Positions 11,100-20,168 of a stretch of 64,000 nt of DNA are shown in pieces. The position numbers and the translations under genes are program-made. The notes beneath the pieces were generated by a model that saw only the letters and a list, made by a program, of their open reading frames with translations, ran no database searches and had not been told where the DNA came from. Position 1 is the first letter of the stretch. Every line of letters begins with the position of its first letter. Source of the DNA: Planctomycetaceae bacterium (lineage in GTDB: Bacteria; Planctomycetota; Planctomycetia; Planctomycetales; Planctomycetaceae); the NCBI GenBank assembly GCA_018699955.1, contig JABISG010000062.1:1-64000 (forward strand). Direction: 5' to 3'.

Positions 11100-11288
11100 T
11101 TACATAAAAGGCCAGGAGATGAGTACCGTTATCATCTCATAGACCAACTGAATCATTCGTTTGCCGTTGGGAATAACGAACGCCGCCAACGGCAGAATGA
11201 TCCCGAGTACCAGCATGTAATCGAGCGAAGACACACCACTGCGCCGATGTACGATCACTTTCCTGGATTGCCGAGTCAATGTTTTCAT
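11100..11288 (-). CDS. Second Flp-like pilin with Asp at +5
   Basis: From the ATG at 11288 this is a 62-residue protein with a basic leader (KVIVHRRS), then G followed by V-S-S-L-D-Y and a hydrophobic helix. The pattern is that of a Flp pilin, with Asp at +5 in place of Glu and the Tyr at +6 that Flp proteins often carry. The tail is short and hydrophobic (ITVLISWPFM) rather than acidic. It may be a second structural pilin or a specialised initiator. A longer frame to 11591 exists, but its N-terminal part is arginine-rich shadow sequence overlapping the end of tadA2. It lies 53 nt from the flp gene. Confidence 0.75.
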   Translation of the reverse strand: MKTLTRQSRKVIVHRRSGVSSLDYMLVLGIILPLAAFVIPNGKRMIQLVYEMITVLISWPFM

Positions 11289-11484
11289 AGCGTGGCCAAC
11301 AGATTCCGACTGCCTCTGTTCATATCTCCATCGTAACTGACATCGGCGTTTTGTCCATAGATTTCCAGCAAAACGAGGTCGCCCAGAAGTTCGCACGCCG
11401 ACGAATTCACCGCCGCGAAACCGCCAGCGGTGTCCGCGTTTTTTCCCCTCTCTCCTTATCTCCCCCTCTTCCCCACTGTCTCCG

Positions 11485-12597
11485 TCACGCTTCCCAGAGA
11501 TTGGCGCTGAGCGTGATGCTGCCTTCCATTCCGTGTTCGTAGGGTTCGCTGCAAAATGTCGGTTTTTCGCCGGTCGCTTGCAGGTTCGCAATCAACATGC
11601 CGTCGTCCGTGCGTCCGCTGAGCCGTGAGACGAACAGATCGCGAAACTGGTAATTGTTATCGCCATCGAGGCCGTAGGCTTCGGTGATTCGTGTGACCTT
11701 TCGCGAGCCGTCTTCGATGAACCGTGTGAGCTGTATGATGAGGTGAATAGCCGATGCGACTTGCGCCCGAGCCACGTAAACCGGCAGATCGACTTCCGAC
11801 ATCAGTGACAGCGTTTCCAACCGCACCAGGGCATCGCGGGCCGAATTGGCGTGGACTGTTGTCAGGCTGCCCGAGTGTCCGCTGATCATCGATTGCACCA
11901 TGTCGAGCGCTTCGCCGGAACGAACTTCGCCGACGATAATCCGGTCGGGCCGCATGCGCAGACTCGCTTTGAACAGGTCGCGAATGGTGAGTTGCCCATG
12001 TCCGTAAGCGTCCGCCTGCTGTGCTTCGAGATACAGGGAATGTCGCTGTGCGAGCCGCAGTTCGGAACTGTCTTCGATGACGACAATGCGTTCTTCTTCG
12101 GGAATGGCTGTGGAAACGGCATTCAGCATTGTCGTTTTGCCGGTTCCGGTCCCGCCGGAGACGATGATGTTCTTTCGCAGTTTGACGCAAATCTCAAGAA
12201 ACTCTTTTGCCTCATCGGAAATGCTGTCGAGGCGGACGAAATCGCCCAACCCGAGAATGTCGCGTTTGAATTTGCGGATGGTGAGATACGTCCCCCGTCG
12301 CGCACTGGGCGGAATGACGACATGCACTCGGGAGCCGTCGGGAAGTCGGGCATCGAGCACGGGGCGATCGCGATCGATTTCCCGACCGACGTATTGCGCC
12401 ACATTGTGTACAGCAGAAAGCAGCGCGTCTTCGCTGGGGAAAGTTGCATCCGTCTCGTACAACCGTCCCCGCCGTTCGACGTAGATCTCATCGTACCCGT
12501 TCACCATGATTTCGGTGACGCTGTCGTCGCGCAGAAACTCACCGATGGGGCTGAGGAAATACTCGATGCTGGCTTCAAAAATCGTTTCGCGAGACAT
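11485..12597 (-). CDS. tadA2: CpaF/TadA-type pilus ATPase, stand-alone paralogue
   Basis: This 370-residue secretion ATPase lacks an FHA domain. It has a CpaF N-terminal part (LRDDSVTEIMVNGYDEIYVERRG), Walker A (GGTGTGKTT), Asp box (IEDSSELRLAQ), Walker B region (MRPDRIIVGEVRSGEALD) and His box (TTVHAN), all intact. The ATG at 12597 begins 'MSRETIFEA'. A longer frame to 12726 crosses repeat-rich DNA and is not supported. It is the first gene of the Tad block in transcription order. Two TadA paralogues in one locus could power extension under different conditions, or one could serve retraction, as a bifunctional CpaF does in Caulobacter. Gene symbol is by family. Confidence 0.9.
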   Translation of the reverse strand: MSRETIFEASIEYFLSPIGEFLRDDSVTEIMVNGYDEIYVERRGRLYETDATFPSEDALLSAVHNVAQYVGREIDRDRPVLDARLPDGSRVHVVIPPSARRGTYLTIRKFKRDILGLGDFVRLDSISDEAKEFLEICVKLRKNIIVSGGTGTGKTTMLNAVSTAIPEEERIVVIEDSSELRLAQRHSLYLEAQQADAYGHGQLTIRDLFKASLRMRPDRIIVGEVRSGEALDMVQSMISGHSGSLTTVHANSARDALVRLETLSLMSEVDLPVYVARAQVASAIHLIIQLTRFIEDGSRKVTRITEAYGLDGDNNYQFRDLFVSRLSGRTDDGMLIANLQATGEKPTFCSEPYEHGMEGSITLSANLWEA

Positions 12598-12663
12598 GAA
12601 CAATGACCGTTGGTTATGACTGAGTATTCGTGGATTATCGAAACGTGACCAATGGACAAACAC

Positions 12664-12708
12664 CGCTTGCGGTTTAGCGAACGCCGCAGGTGACGTATCC
12701 TCACCTGC
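12664..12708. repeat. Dispersed repeat copy plus 8-bp hairpin upstream of tadA2
   Basis: The 16-mer CGCTTGCGGTTTAGCG at 12664-12679 is identical to 16842-16857. Immediately next to it, GCAGGTGA (12686-12693) and TCACCTGC (12701-12708) form an 8-bp stem with a 7-nt loop. Both lie in the 218-nt gap between the dehydrogenase stop codon and the tadA2 start, so the hairpin may terminate the former or control the latter. Confidence 0.5.
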
Positions 12709-12815
12709 CAGTCGCGATATCAACACATTGTCGGTTGTGGAATGAGTCTATGCGAGCGCATTAAGATTATAAACGTAAAACGGCAGCACGAATCAACAAC
12801 AAATCGGCGAATCAA

Positions 12816-13892
12816 TCACTGTTGGTTGCCTGCAATCAGTGCTGTCACGGCTGCTCCGACCTCTTCGGTCGTTGCATTGCCACCCAAATCGGGAGTCCGT
12901 GGTCCATCGTTGGCCAGCTGATTCCCGACGGCTCGGTGGATTGCCGCCGCCGATTCGGGCAGTTCCAGGTGTTCGAGCATCATGGCTGCCGAGAGAATTG
13001 CTGCCAAAGGGTTGGCGATTCCTTGTCCGGTGATGTCTGGAGCCGAGCCGTGAACCGGCTCGAACATACTGAGGTGTTTGCGCGCCGGATCGATGTTTGC
13101 GCTGGGGGCCAATCCCATACTGCCGATGATGATCGCTCCCAGATCGGTGAGGATGTCGCCGAACAGATTGCTGGCAACAACGACGTCGAACGATTCGGGT
13201 CGGCGGACGAATTCCATCACCGCCGCATCGATCAACAGCGAATCGGTTGCGATGTCGGGGAAATCGGTCGCCACTGCTGTAAACACTTCATCCCACAACA
13301 CCATGCCGTAACCCTGCGCGTTCGATTTGGTGATTGACGTGACATGTTTCTTCGGCCGCGTCATCGCTTTCTCAAATGCTGCGCGAATGATCCGCTCGCA
13401 ACCCCTTCGAGTGAAGACCGAAGTCTGCACTGCCACTTCGTCACTTTGGTGTTGATACAACCTTCCGCCGATGTTGGCGTATTCTCCCTCAACGTTTTCG
13501 CGAAACACGAGGATGTCGATCGAGCCGGGCTGTTTGTCTCGCAGCGGACTTTCGACGCCGGCGTACAGATAGGCCGGCCGCAAGCAGACACACTGATCGA
13601 ATCGCCGACGGATCGGCAGCAATAACCCATTCAGCGTGATGTGATCCTGCACATCAGGATGTCCCACCGCACCGAGCAGAATGGCATCGTAATCGACAAG
13701 TTGATCGAGGAAATCATCCGCCGCCATCTTCCCGTGTTTGAGGTAATAGTCGGTACCCCAGTCGAAGTGGTTCCATTCAAATCGCGAATCGGAAATCGCA
13801 GCGGCCGCCTCGGTTGCGCGGATTGCTTCGCGAGTGACTTCCGGACCAATACCGTCGCCTTCAATGACGGCAATCGAGAACGTGCGGGACAT
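12816..13892 (-). CDS. Isocitrate/isopropylmalate dehydrogenase family, tartrate or D-malate dehydrogenase-like
   Basis: This 358-residue NAD-dependent beta-decarboxylating dehydrogenase keeps the family landmarks: the N-terminal GDGIGPEV motif, a substrate-binding Arg region (LLPIRRRFDQCVCLRP), the catalytic Tyr/Lys segments (ENVEGEYANIGG; ITKSNAQGYG) and the metal-binding Asp segment (VVASNLFGDILTDLGA). The 'WGTDYYLKHGKMAADDFLDQL' stretch and the L-N-G-L-L-L segment in the substrate loop resemble tartrate/D-malate dehydrogenases (TtuC/DmlA) more than LeuB. LeuB itself remains possible, as no leuACD genes lie nearby to test it. The ATG at 13892 gives the standard start 'MSRTFSIAVIEGDG'. A longer frame to 14006 is not supported. 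Confidence 0.85.
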   Translation of the reverse strand: MSRTFSIAVIEGDGIGPEVTREAIRATEAAAAISDSRFEWNHFDWGTDYYLKHGKMAADDFLDQLVDYDAILLGAVGHPDVQDHITLNGLLLPIRRRFDQCVCLRPAYLYAGVESPLRDKQPGSIDILVFRENVEGEYANIGGRLYQHQSDEVAVQTSVFTRRGCERIIRAAFEKAMTRPKKHVTSITKSNAQGYGMVLWDEVFTAVATDFPDIATDSLLIDAAVMEFVRRPESFDVVVASNLFGDILTDLGAIIIGSMGLAPSANIDPARKHLSMFEPVHGSAPDITGQGIANPLAAILSAAMMLEHLELPESAAAIHRAVGNQLANDGPRTPDLGGNATTEEVGAAVTALIAGNQQ

Positions 13893-14205
13893 ACGGCAAT
13901 TACCTGATATATTCGAGGAAAACGGAACAAGTGTTTGCGGATGCGTGGAGATTGTAACACCTGAGATGTCGGAGCACGAGATACGCAGAACCCGCCCGTC
14001 GAGCAAGCAAGGGGTTGAGTCCCCTTCGTTAGTGCCAACCTGCGACTTACGCCACGCAAGAAACGCGAAACTTTGCGGATTCAGTTTCGCATTGTGCGCC
14101 GCGTTGGGATATGCTGTGTGGACGACCTCGGCTCTTTCATTGATTGACTGGCCAGTTCCACGGCCGGATTTCTAAACCACAATTTGCATCAGCGGAATCA
14201 CTGGC
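13893..14205. other. Divergent intergenic region with small hairpin
   Basis: This 313-nt region separates the dehydrogenase (minus) from the STAS gene (plus) and should carry both promoters, though I cannot place them with confidence. It contains one clear palindrome at 14009-14026 (AAGGGG, six-base loop TTGAGT, CCCCTT). No ORF here looks real. Confidence 0.5.
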
Positions 14206-14571
14206 ATGGCCTCTTCGCCGAAGCTCTTCGAAATCTCACAGCAGGACGACATTGTGATCGTCACCGCGATGAGAGACCTTTCCGAATTCGTGTACGAAGC
14301 ACTCGAATCGGAAGCGGCCGACGTGTTGGCGCTACTGAAGGGCGAGCATTGCCGATCTGTCGTCTTTGATCTCAGCCCGACCGACTACTGCGGCTCGACG
14401 GCGTTGGGGCTGTTCTTGAAGTTGTGGAAGCAAACCCGCGCCAACAACGGCAAGATGGCTTTTTGCGGATTGTCGGCCAACGAGCATGAAGTCTTCGCGA
14501 CGATGAAGCTCGATTCCCTCTGGCCGCTCTGCGATACGCTGGATGAAGCGCTGGACGCCGTTCGCGGCTGA
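14206..14571 (+). CDS. STAS-domain protein (anti-sigma factor antagonist-like)
   Basis: This 121-residue protein is a single STAS domain: 'IVIVTAMRDLSEF' first strand, 'CRSVVFDLSPTDYCGSTALGLFLKLWKQ' central strand-helix, then 'NGKMAFCGLSANEHEVFATMKLDSLW'. STAS antagonists of the SpoIIAA/RsbV type release sigma factors by binding anti-sigma kinases and are switched by phosphorylation of a Ser in a D-S-S-G loop. Here the loop reads D-Y-C-G-S, so the usual phospho-Ser position is Cys, although a Ser and Thr follow two and three places later. No anti-sigma kinase gene is adjacent. It faces the MoxR gene convergently. Confidence 0.85.
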   Translation: MASSPKLFEISQQDDIVIVTAMRDLSEFVYEALESEAADVLALLKGEHCRSVVFDLSPTDYCGSTALGLFLKLWKQTRANNGKMAFCGLSANEHEVFATMKLDSLWPLCDTLDEALDAVRG

Positions 14572-14665
14572 AAAATCGGCCCGACGAAGCCGAATGCGTT
14601 TAGCTCGCTCGTTAATCCACCGTTGGCACGTTCAAATGACCACATCAATGCGGTCGAGGTATGCG

Positions 14666-15733
<1,068 letters not shown>

Positions 15734-15843
15734 CAGCAATCGGTCCGGTCGTTGTTTGAGGGACAAATCGAGAAACGTTGATGATACCGTCTTTCAGGGC
15801 GAATTGTCATCCGACCGTGGAAGTTTGTCGCGATGGGAAGCGA

Positions 15844-15876
15844 GAAACCCGGTTTCTTGAAGAAACCGGGTTTCTG
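15844..15876. repeat. 33-nt palindromic repeat (perfect copy)
   Basis: AGAAACCCGGTTTCTT (15844-15859) and its exact reverse complement (15861-15876) flank a single central base. A diverged copy of equal length lies at 30985-31017. The element sits in the gap between the divergent MoxR and exonuclease genes. It resembles REP-type intergenic palindromes. Confidence 0.75.
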
Positions 15877-15992
15877 GAATGCGGGAGTCCGCTCCCGACA
15901 GGCGCGTCCATTGATGTCTGTCGGCCGAACGCGGAGAATTACAACACAACGGAGTATCAACGACGTAACGTGTCTTGAAACGGTGTCTCAGT

Positions 15993-16826
15993 ATGGCCGA
16001 CCACCCGCCCAGAGTGTCCCACCTCATCTTCGACGTCGAGACGGTTGCCGATGGCGATCTCATCCGACGCGTTCGCTATGCTGACACCGAATTGTCGGCC
16101 GCCGAAGCAATTGCACGCTATCGGGCGGAGCTGATGGAACAGAAGGGGAAAGACGTCATCCCGGTGACGTTCATGTTGCCCATTTCGGTCGCCGTTGCGA
16201 AAGTCCGATCCGACTTCCGGCTGGACGATCTCACGGTACTCGATGCACCGGAGTATCGACCGGCGGAAATCGCTCGCCGCTTCTGGCAGGGATGGCGGCA
16301 TTACGGTCAACCGGCGTTCGTCACATTCAATGGCCGCGGATACGATCTGCCGGTACTCGAACTGGCCGCGTATCGCTATGGGCTGGCGTTGCCGGAATGG
16401 TTTAACGTCGATGCTCGCAGCTTCGAGCAATCACGCAACCGATACAACACAACCGCCCACATTGATCTGATGGACCTGATTTCCAACTTCAGCGCCGTTC
16501 GCGTCGTCGGCGGCCTCAATTTGCTGGCGAACTTAATTGGCAAACCGGGGAAGACCGGAATCGACGGCTCGATGATTCAGGACATGTACGACGCCGGCGA
16601 GGTTGAAGCGATCAACGACTATTGCCGCTGCGACGTTCTCGACACCTACTTCGTCTTCCTGCGCACGCGCGTGCTGCTGGGACAGTTGCCGCTCGACGAG
16701 GAGCAACGAATCGTCGATGAAACCAAAGCCTGGCTGGAAGAACAATGCGAAGACAGCCCCGCCTACACGCACTACCTGGAACACTGGGGCGACTGGCAGC
16801 CAGCGGAAATCGAGACCGAGAATTGA
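15993..16826 (+). CDS. PolB-like 3'-5' exonuclease (DEDD family)
   Basis: This 277-residue protein matches the predicted 3'-5' exonuclease family related to the proofreading domain of DNA polymerase B. The DEDD metal ligands are visible: F-D-V-E-T near residue 14 (motif I), N-G-R-G-Y-D near residue 115 (motif II) and [10 protein letters not shown] near residue 210 (motif III). The substrate and cellular role of this family are not established; DNA repair is likely. The ATG at 15993 gives '[17 protein letters not shown]'; a TTG at 15975 would add six residues. The gene ends next to a large hairpin shared with the convergent neighbour. Confidence 0.88.
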   Translation: MADHPPRVSHLIFDVETVADGDLIRRVRYADTELSAAEAIARYRAELMEQKGKDVIPVTFMLPISVAVAKVRSDFRLDDLTVLDAPEYRPAEIARRFWQGWRHYGQPAFVTFNGRGYDLPVLELAAYRYGLALPEWFNVDARSFEQSRNRYNTTAHIDLMDLISNFSAVRVVGGLNLLANLIGKPGKTGIDGSMIQDMYDAGEVEAINDYCRCDVLDTYFVFLRTRVLLGQLPLDEEQRIVDETKAWLEEQCEDSPAYTHYLEHWGDWQPAEIETEN

Positions 16827-16840
16827 AAGATGAAGAACAA

Positions 16841-16894
16841 ACGCTTGCGGTTTAGCGGCCCACTGATTCGCACGGTCCGCTAAACCGCAAGCGT
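16841..16894. terminator. Bidirectional hairpin terminator made of two inverted repeat copies
   Basis: A perfect 18-bp inverted repeat (arms 16841-16858 and 16877-16894, 18-nt loop) fills the 78-nt gap between two convergent stop codons. Each arm contains the dispersed 16-mer CGCTTGCGGTTTAGCG found elsewhere in the window. There is no clear T tract on either side. Confidence 0.65.
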
Positions 16895-16904
16895 GGTCGG
16901 CTGC

Positions 16905-17846
16905 CTATTTCTTATTCGCCTTCTTCTTCGCATTGTATTCGCGGTACCACTCTTCCAGTCCCTTCGGCCATTCAAACTTTGGGGCCTTGGTCCAATCGAA
17001 TCCGGTGAGATGCTGTTTGTCCTTGCGGTCTTGTGGGCGAACGTAACGCAACACGGTGTCGCCGAAGACTTCCTTGCACAGCCGGGCCAATCCCGGATCG
17101 TACTCGATCAATTCTTTCCGCGTATTCACATGATTGTGATCGTGGTCGGGCGGGCGATTGTTGTCGAACCAACTCTGCACACCTTCGGCCCAATATTCGT
17201 TCTTATTGTTTGAGGCGTATTTGCTCTTCCACAACCCTGCCTGCATCGCGTTTTCGTACGTCTGTTTGAGCCGACCGTCGAATGTCTTGTCGACACGAAT
17301 CACGCCGCGCAGATGCATCAGGTGCGCGAACTCGTGAATCAGAATGTTCTCGGTATCGTAGCGGTCGCCCTCAAGGCAAAGCAGATTTTCTTCCGCACAA
17401 CTGGCGACCGGATCGGTGGGAGAACCACCCAAGCCGCGCGCCCGGCGGTCCCAGAACTTCTTCGGTTTCATCTTGCTGTGTTCGGGGACGTCGGTTGTCA
17501 TTTCGTTGTAGGCCATCACCGTCAGTTGCGACTTGCTATCAATCAACGCCTCTCGCACATCGGGACGTTGGGCAATCATCAGGTTGACCAGATAGCCCGC
17601 TTCGAGCATCGCGTAGTCCGACACCTTCGCCGAACCCAAAATCGGGAATCCGTTCGCACTCACATATTTCTGATAGAAATCCACCAACTCCAATCGCTCT
17701 CGCAATTCCGTCGGCACCTTGGTGACCTTCAACGGGGCTGCCGCAGTGTCGGGCGATTTGGCATCTTCGGCCCAAGTCGCTTCTGCGACGAGCAGAAGCA
17801 GAGTGGCGACACCGAGTGCGCTGAACGATCTTCGAGAAAAATACAT
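16905..17846 (-). CDS. Secreted putative zinc metallopeptidase (HEFAH motif)
   Basis: This 313-residue protein has a signal peptide (residues 1-26, ending A-T-W-A), so it should be exported. Around residue 168 is H-E-F-A-H, an HExxH zinc motif, and about 55 residues later E-Y-W-A-E-G-V-Q-S-W-F-D supplies glutamates that could be the third zinc ligand. A His-rich patch (PDHDHNH) follows. I do not know a named family for it. The Cys pair (SCAEENLLC) upstream of the zinc motif could form a disulfide. The C-terminus is basic (KKKANKK). It is monocistronic, convergent with the exonuclease, and its substrate is unknown. Confidence 0.72.
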   Translation of the reverse strand: MYFSRRSFSALGVATLLLLVAEATWAEDAKSPDTAAAPLKVTKVPTELRERLELVDFYQKYVSANGFPILGSAKVSDYAMLEAGYLVNLMIAQRPDVREALIDSKSQLTVMAYNEMTTDVPEHSKMKPKKFWDRRARGLGGSPTDPVASCAEENLLCLEGDRYDTENILIHEFAHLMHLRGVIRVDKTFDGRLKQTYENAMQAGLWKSKYASNNKNEYWAEGVQSWFDNNRPPDHDHNHVNTRKELIEYDPGLARLCKEVFGDTVLRYVRPQDRKDKQHLTGFDWTKAPKFEWPKGLEEWYREYNAKKKANKK

Positions 17847-17853
17847 CGGAATT

Positions 17854-17888
17854 CCTTTGCGGTCCTTTGCGACTTAGCGCCTTTGCGT
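17854..17888. repeat. Low-complexity CTTTGCG repeat cluster
   Basis: The heptamer CTTTGCG occurs three times in 33 bases (17855, 17865 and 17881) in the 64-nt gap between the metallopeptidase and racemase-family genes. I have a general impression of similar 'CTTTGCG..TTAGCGCCTTTGCG' strings recurring in many bacterial genomes. Confidence 0.5.
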
Positions 17889-17910
17889 CAAAAACGAAAT
17901 CATCGAGCGT

Positions 17911-19014
17911 TCAAACAACTTCCAACACCGGCTCCCCCAGCACGTCCATTTTGGGTGAAACCCCCAAGCCGGGATCGGTCGAGGCGGAGAGGCGGCCCTG
18001 TTTTCGCTGTGGTGCGCCGTCGGCCGTGCTGACGGTGCCGTAACTGTTGAAGTCGGTTGAAGTGAACAGCAAATCGGTTGGCGTGCTGTGTGCCAGGTGG
18101 GCAATGGCCGCCGTCGTCACATCGCCGCCCCAACTGTCTTCAATCGTCATTGCGATTCCCAACGAAGCACACAGATCGCGCGCCTGCCGCGCCTTCGTCA
18201 GTCCGCCGAACTTGCTGATCTTGATGTTAACAACGTCCATCGCTCCGTCGGCGTGTCCGCGCAGTAATTCTTTCATGCCGTCGATTGATTCGTCCATCAC
18301 GAAAGGGTGATCGGTCCGTCGGCGAATCGAGAGGCATTCTTCGTAGCTCAGGCAGGGTTGTTCGATATAGACGTCCACATCGCGAACGCCGCGGACAACG
18401 CGGGCCGCTTCGTGCATCAGCCAGCCGGTGTTGGCGTCGGCGATGAGTTTGTCGCCCGGCTGCAGTTTCTCCGCGACCGCGTGAATTCTTGCGATATCGA
18501 CATCGGGATCTCCACCCACTTTCAATTGAAACCGCCGATAACCCTCGTCGCGGTAACCTTGAACTTTTGCCGCCATCTCCTCGGGCGACTGCTGCGAGAT
18601 CGCCCGGTAGAGGACGAAGTCTTCGCCATACCGGCCGCCCAATAACTGACAAATCGGCTGGCCGGCGACCTGTCCCAGAATATCCCAGCAGGCAATGTCG
18701 ATGCCCGACTTGACGTAAGGATGCCCCTTGAGCGCAGCGTCCATCAGGCGATTGAGTTGCCCGAGCGCCGTCGGATCGCTGCCGATGAGATGCGGCCCCA
18801 GTTCCCTTAATCCCGATCGTACACCGCCACCGTAGGCTGGCAGATAAAACGGACCGAGCGGACAGACTTCGCCGTGTCCGACAATGCCGGCATCGGTTTC
18901 AACCCGCACAATCGTGCTGTCGAATACACTGACCGACTTTCCCCCGGACCAGTTGTAGCTTCCTTCGCGCAGCGGCAGGTCAACTTGAAAAGCAGTAATA
19001 CGAGTAATCTTCAC
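17911..19014 (-). CDS. Mandelate racemase/muconate lactonizing enzyme family, cis-3-hydroxyproline dehydratase-like
   Basis: This 367-residue enolase-superfamily enzyme has a capping domain (1-125) and a TIM barrel with all general acid/base and metal positions: Lys in 'FQLKVGG', metal ligands in 'IADANTG', 'YIEQPC' and 'VMDESID', and a second Lys in 'KISKFGG'. The early Y-N-W-S-G-G-K segment and barrel composition resemble cis-3-hydroxy-L-proline dehydratases, but other acid-sugar or amino-acid racemases are possible. The start is a GTG at 19014, supported by AAGG about 8 nt upstream. A longer ATG frame from 19089 lacks support. It is divergently paired with a D-2-hydroxyacid dehydrogenase, hinting at shared control. 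Confidence 0.82.
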   Translation of the reverse strand: MKITRITAFQVDLPLREGSYNWSGGKSVSVFDSTIVRVETDAGIVGHGEVCPLGPFYLPAYGGGVRSGLRELGPHLIGSDPTALGQLNRLMDAALKGHPYVKSGIDIACWDILGQVAGQPICQLLGGRYGEDFVLYRAISQQSPEEMAAKVQGYRDEGYRRFQLKVGGDPDVDIARIHAVAEKLQPGDKLIADANTGWLMHEAARVVRGVRDVDVYIEQPCLSYEECLSIRRRTDHPFVMDESIDGMKELLRGHADGAMDVVNIKISKFGGLTKARQARDLCASLGIAMTIEDSWGGDVTTAAIAHLAHSTPTDLLFTSTDFNSYGTVSTADGAPQRKQGRLSASTDPGLGVSPKMDVLGEPVLEVV

Positions 19015-19132
19015 TGTTAGACCTTGCCAGTTGCAATCAGGAGAGAGAGGGAACAAGATTGTGATTCGTGCATTCATTATGCGCTCCACGAATGCAGGCC
19101 GAAAGTCACCGCTCTCTCACGGTTTTGAAAAC

Positions 19133-20134
19133 ATGAAATTGCTACTCTTTCCCAAAGTCGAACCTGCCCGCCTCGAACTCATTCACGCAGCGGCCGGCGA
19201 AATGCAGGTGGCCAACTCGGCTGATGTCGAGACGGCGCTGGTTGAAATCAAAGACGCCGATGCGTTTTTCGGCAAGATCACGCCGGAACTGCTTGCGGCC
19301 GCCGAGCGATTGCAATGGGTGCAGTCGCCGACGGCCAGCCTCGAACACTATCTGTTCGACGAATTGGTCGAGCATCCCTGCAAGCTCAGCAACATGCGTG
19401 GCTTGTTCTCCGATGTGATTGCCGACCACGTGATGGGTTACGTGATCTGTCTGGCCCGAAATCTCCACCTCTACGTGCGGCAGCAGATGGAAGCGAAATG
19501 GGAGCCGATCGGAGGCGAAGCGGGCCGTTCAACTTTCACGCAAGGACCGCACGCCGTCAGCGACATCGACCGCGCGCATCTGCATCTGTCTGACTGCAGC
19601 ATGGGTGTGATCGGTACGGGGAAGATCGGCGCGGAAATCTGCCGTCGCGCAGCTGCTTTTGGCATGACGGTGCGCGGCATCGATCCAATTTGCCGCGAAG
19701 TGCCAGGTGTTATCGAAGAAGTCTGGTCGCCGGAGCGTCTGCCCGATTTGCTCGCCGCAAGCGACTTCGTGGTGATCGCCGCGCCGCACACGCCGGAAAC
19801 GTACAAGCTGTTTCGGTCTGAGCAGTTTCAGCAGATGAAACAGTCGGCGTATCTCATCAACATTGGTCGCGGCGTGATTGTCGATCTGGCCGATCTGACA
19901 AGGGCGTTACAAGCAGGTGAAATCGCCGGTGCGGCGCTCGACGTCTTCGAGACCGAACCACTGCCGAGCGATAATCCGCTGTGGGGCATGCAGAACGTCA
20001 TCATCACCCCCCACGTGGCGGCCGCCTCGCCACGAATCTCCGAACGGCATACTGAAACGCTACTTGAAAACATCCGCCGCTTTGCGCGCGGTGAAGACCC
20101 GTTGACGCTGGTGGATAAGCGCAAGTGGTTCTAA
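19133..20134 (+). CDS. D-2-hydroxyacid dehydrogenase, NAD(P)-dependent
   Basis: This 333-residue enzyme of the D-isomer-specific 2-hydroxyacid dehydrogenase family has a Rossmann motif (GVIGTGKIGAEI) near residue 158 and the catalytic triad: Arg in 'INIGRGVIVD', Glu in 'DVFETEPLP' and His in 'ITPHVAAASP'. It interconverts a 2-oxoacid and a D-2-hydroxyacid; the exact substrate cannot be told. The ATG at 19133 (MKLLLFPKVEPAR) is preferred over an upstream ATG at 19031 with unrelated sequence. It is transcribed away from the racemase-family gene across a 118-nt gap and could act in the same catabolic route. Confidence 0.88.
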   Translation: MKLLLFPKVEPARLELIHAAAGEMQVANSADVETALVEIKDADAFFGKITPELLAAAERLQWVQSPTASLEHYLFDELVEHPCKLSNMRGLFSDVIADHVMGYVICLARNLHLYVRQQMEAKWEPIGGEAGRSTFTQGPHAVSDIDRAHLHLSDCSMGVIGTGKIGAEICRRAAAFGMTVRGIDPICREVPGVIEEVWSPERLPDLLAASDFVVIAAPHTPETYKLFRSEQFQQMKQSAYLINIGRGVIVDLADLTRALQAGEIAGAALDVFETEPLPSDNPLWGMQNVIITPHVAAASPRISERHTETLLENIRRFARGEDPLTLVDKRKWF

Positions 20135-20168
20135 AAACCGGCGCTCGCTTGCGCTTCCCGCTGATTGG

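Noticed and set aside
11289-11591. N-terminal extension of the second pilin gene to 11591
   Set aside because: The added residues are Arg/Gly-rich shadow sequence overlapping the end of tadA2, while the ATG at 11288 gives a normal pilin leader.
13893-14006. Longer start for the tartrate/malate dehydrogenase-like gene
   Set aside because: The extra 38 residues have no family match, and the ATG at 13892 gives the standard N-terminus before GDGIGPEV.
17313-18032. 239-codon plus-strand ORF across the metallopeptidase gene
   Set aside because: Antisense shadow of a gene with a clear signal peptide and zinc motif; no features of its own.
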